Assembly: GCF_002741015.1 (NCBI RefSeq)
Contig: NZ_CP016617.1
Coordinates: forward strand, 682,001-746,000
Direction: 5' to 3'
DNA: 64,000 nt
Source of the DNA: Microvirga ossetica
Lineage (GTDB): Bacteria; Pseudomonadota; Alphaproteobacteria; Rhizobiales; Beijerinckiaceae
Every line of letters begins with the position of its first letter. The first letter of the stretch is position 1. The notes beneath the pieces were generated by a model. It made no database searches, had not been told where the DNA came from, and saw only the letters and a list, made by a program, of their open reading frames with translations. Shown here piece by piece: positions 63,714 through 64,000 of this stretch. The translations under genes and the position numbers were made by a program.

Positions 63714-63748
63714 GCCTGTAGCTCAATCGTTAGAGCCGGCCGCTCAAG
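63714..63748 (+). pseudogene. 5' half of a tRNA gene (Met/CAU type by sequence)
   Basis: GGGCCTG, TA, GCTC-AATCGTTA-GAGC, C and GGCCG-CTCA reproduce the acceptor 5' strand, D arm and 5' side of the anticodon arm of an alphaproteobacterial tRNA. The sequence then departs from a tRNA inside the anticodon loop, and no matching 3' half follows. Likely the scar of an integration or deletion at a tRNA gene. Confidence 0.65.
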
Positions 63749-63851
63749 CCATCCTGTCTCAAGTCGATGGCAGCCGTTGAAGCATCACAGAATAGACCTC
63801 GATTGCATACCTTTCGATCTGCCCAAACTTCGTCCGACGAACCTGTTGTAA

Positions 63852-64000
63852 TTAGGAGCTCAGGTTGCTCGTATCGGACTTGAGCATGAGGCGAATAAGA
63901 GGCTCGCAACGGGCATTAAATTCTGCGTCTGCTCGTGCATACTTCTCTCTTATACGATGTCGTTCGGCTTCAACGCAGTGAGACAGCAACATGGCTGTAT
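63852..64000 (-). CDS. Partial or small hypothetical gene at the right window edge
   Basis: Minus-strand open frame ending with TAA at 63852-63854 and still open at the window edge. An ATG at 63992 would give MLLSHCVEAERHRIREKYARADAEFNARCEPLIRLMLKSDTSNLSS, an amphipathic helical peptide. Whether it continues beyond 64000 cannot be seen. Confidence 0.35.
   Translation of the reverse strand, partial: TAMLLSHCVEAERHRIREKYARADAEFNARCEPLIRLMLKSDTSNLSS

Noticed and set aside
1..64000. CRISPR array
   Set aside because: No run of regularly spaced identical short repeats was seen; the repeats present are dispersed, not in an array.

Overview
The window looks like part of a large plasmid or chromid of an alphaproteobacterium of the order Hyphomicrobiales, most likely the Methylobacteriaceae (Microvirga- or Methylobacterium-like). 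This rests on the GC-rich codon use, the types of genes present (HWE-type histidine kinase, DUF6894, DUF3606, Omp31-like porin, LtrA, TPR-type adenylate cyclase, Ku/LigD) and a repC-type plasmid initiator. The placement is inference, because there is no rRNA gene. The only tRNA sequence seen is a truncated 5' half.

Layout. 0-9.5 kb: the start of an adenylate cyclase (cut by the window edge), an azoreductase with a divergent LysR regulator, an LtrA membrane protein, an IS630 element and small secreted or hypothetical proteins. 9.7-12.3 kb: two dif-like sites, a truncated beta-propeller gene and an IS1202/ISNCY-type element. 12.4-26 kb: metabolic and stress genes, each next to a regulator: esterase plus substrate-binding protein with MarR; GST, SnoaL-like and SRPBCC with ArsR; MFS transporter with MerR; a SulP permease behind a structured leader; a TPP enzyme; TetR. 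26-30 kb: IS110 and an IS91-type transposase with its tyrosine recombinase. 30.9-36.1 kb: a two-gene cassette encoding a pseudokinase-SF1 helicase and a winged-helix PLD nuclease, with the layout of a type I Mokosh anti-phage system. 37-42 kb: signalling genes (response regulator, HWE kinase, broken Crp/Fnr) lying between dif-like sites, then a second IS1202-type element. 42-50.8 kb: porin, AraC regulator and a periplasmic nitrate reductase operon napEFDABC. 51-60 kb: DNA repair and restriction genes (UvrD-like helicase, DUF72, DUF3606, Ku, LigD, Mrr-like nuclease). 60.7-62.3 kb: the replicon, made of a ribbon-helix-helix gene behind a perfect palindrome, an antisense RNA gene and repC without repA or repB nearby. 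63.7 kb: a tRNA 5' half.

The most unusual signal is a set of five direct-orientation 28-bp sites built as 11-bp arm, 6-bp centre and 11-bp arm, like XerC/XerD dif or plasmid pdif sites. Both IS1202-type elements sit exactly 5 bp beyond such a site, and that 5 bp is the target duplication. This suggests Xer-dependent module shuffling and dif-targeting insertion sequences on an alphaproteobacterial plasmid.

Four genes (SnoaL-like, PLD nuclease, UvrD-like helicase, DUF72) carry single-base-scale frameshifts in GC-rich tracts and a fifth (Crp/Fnr) has an in-frame amber codon. Either this region is decaying or the assembly has residual indel errors.
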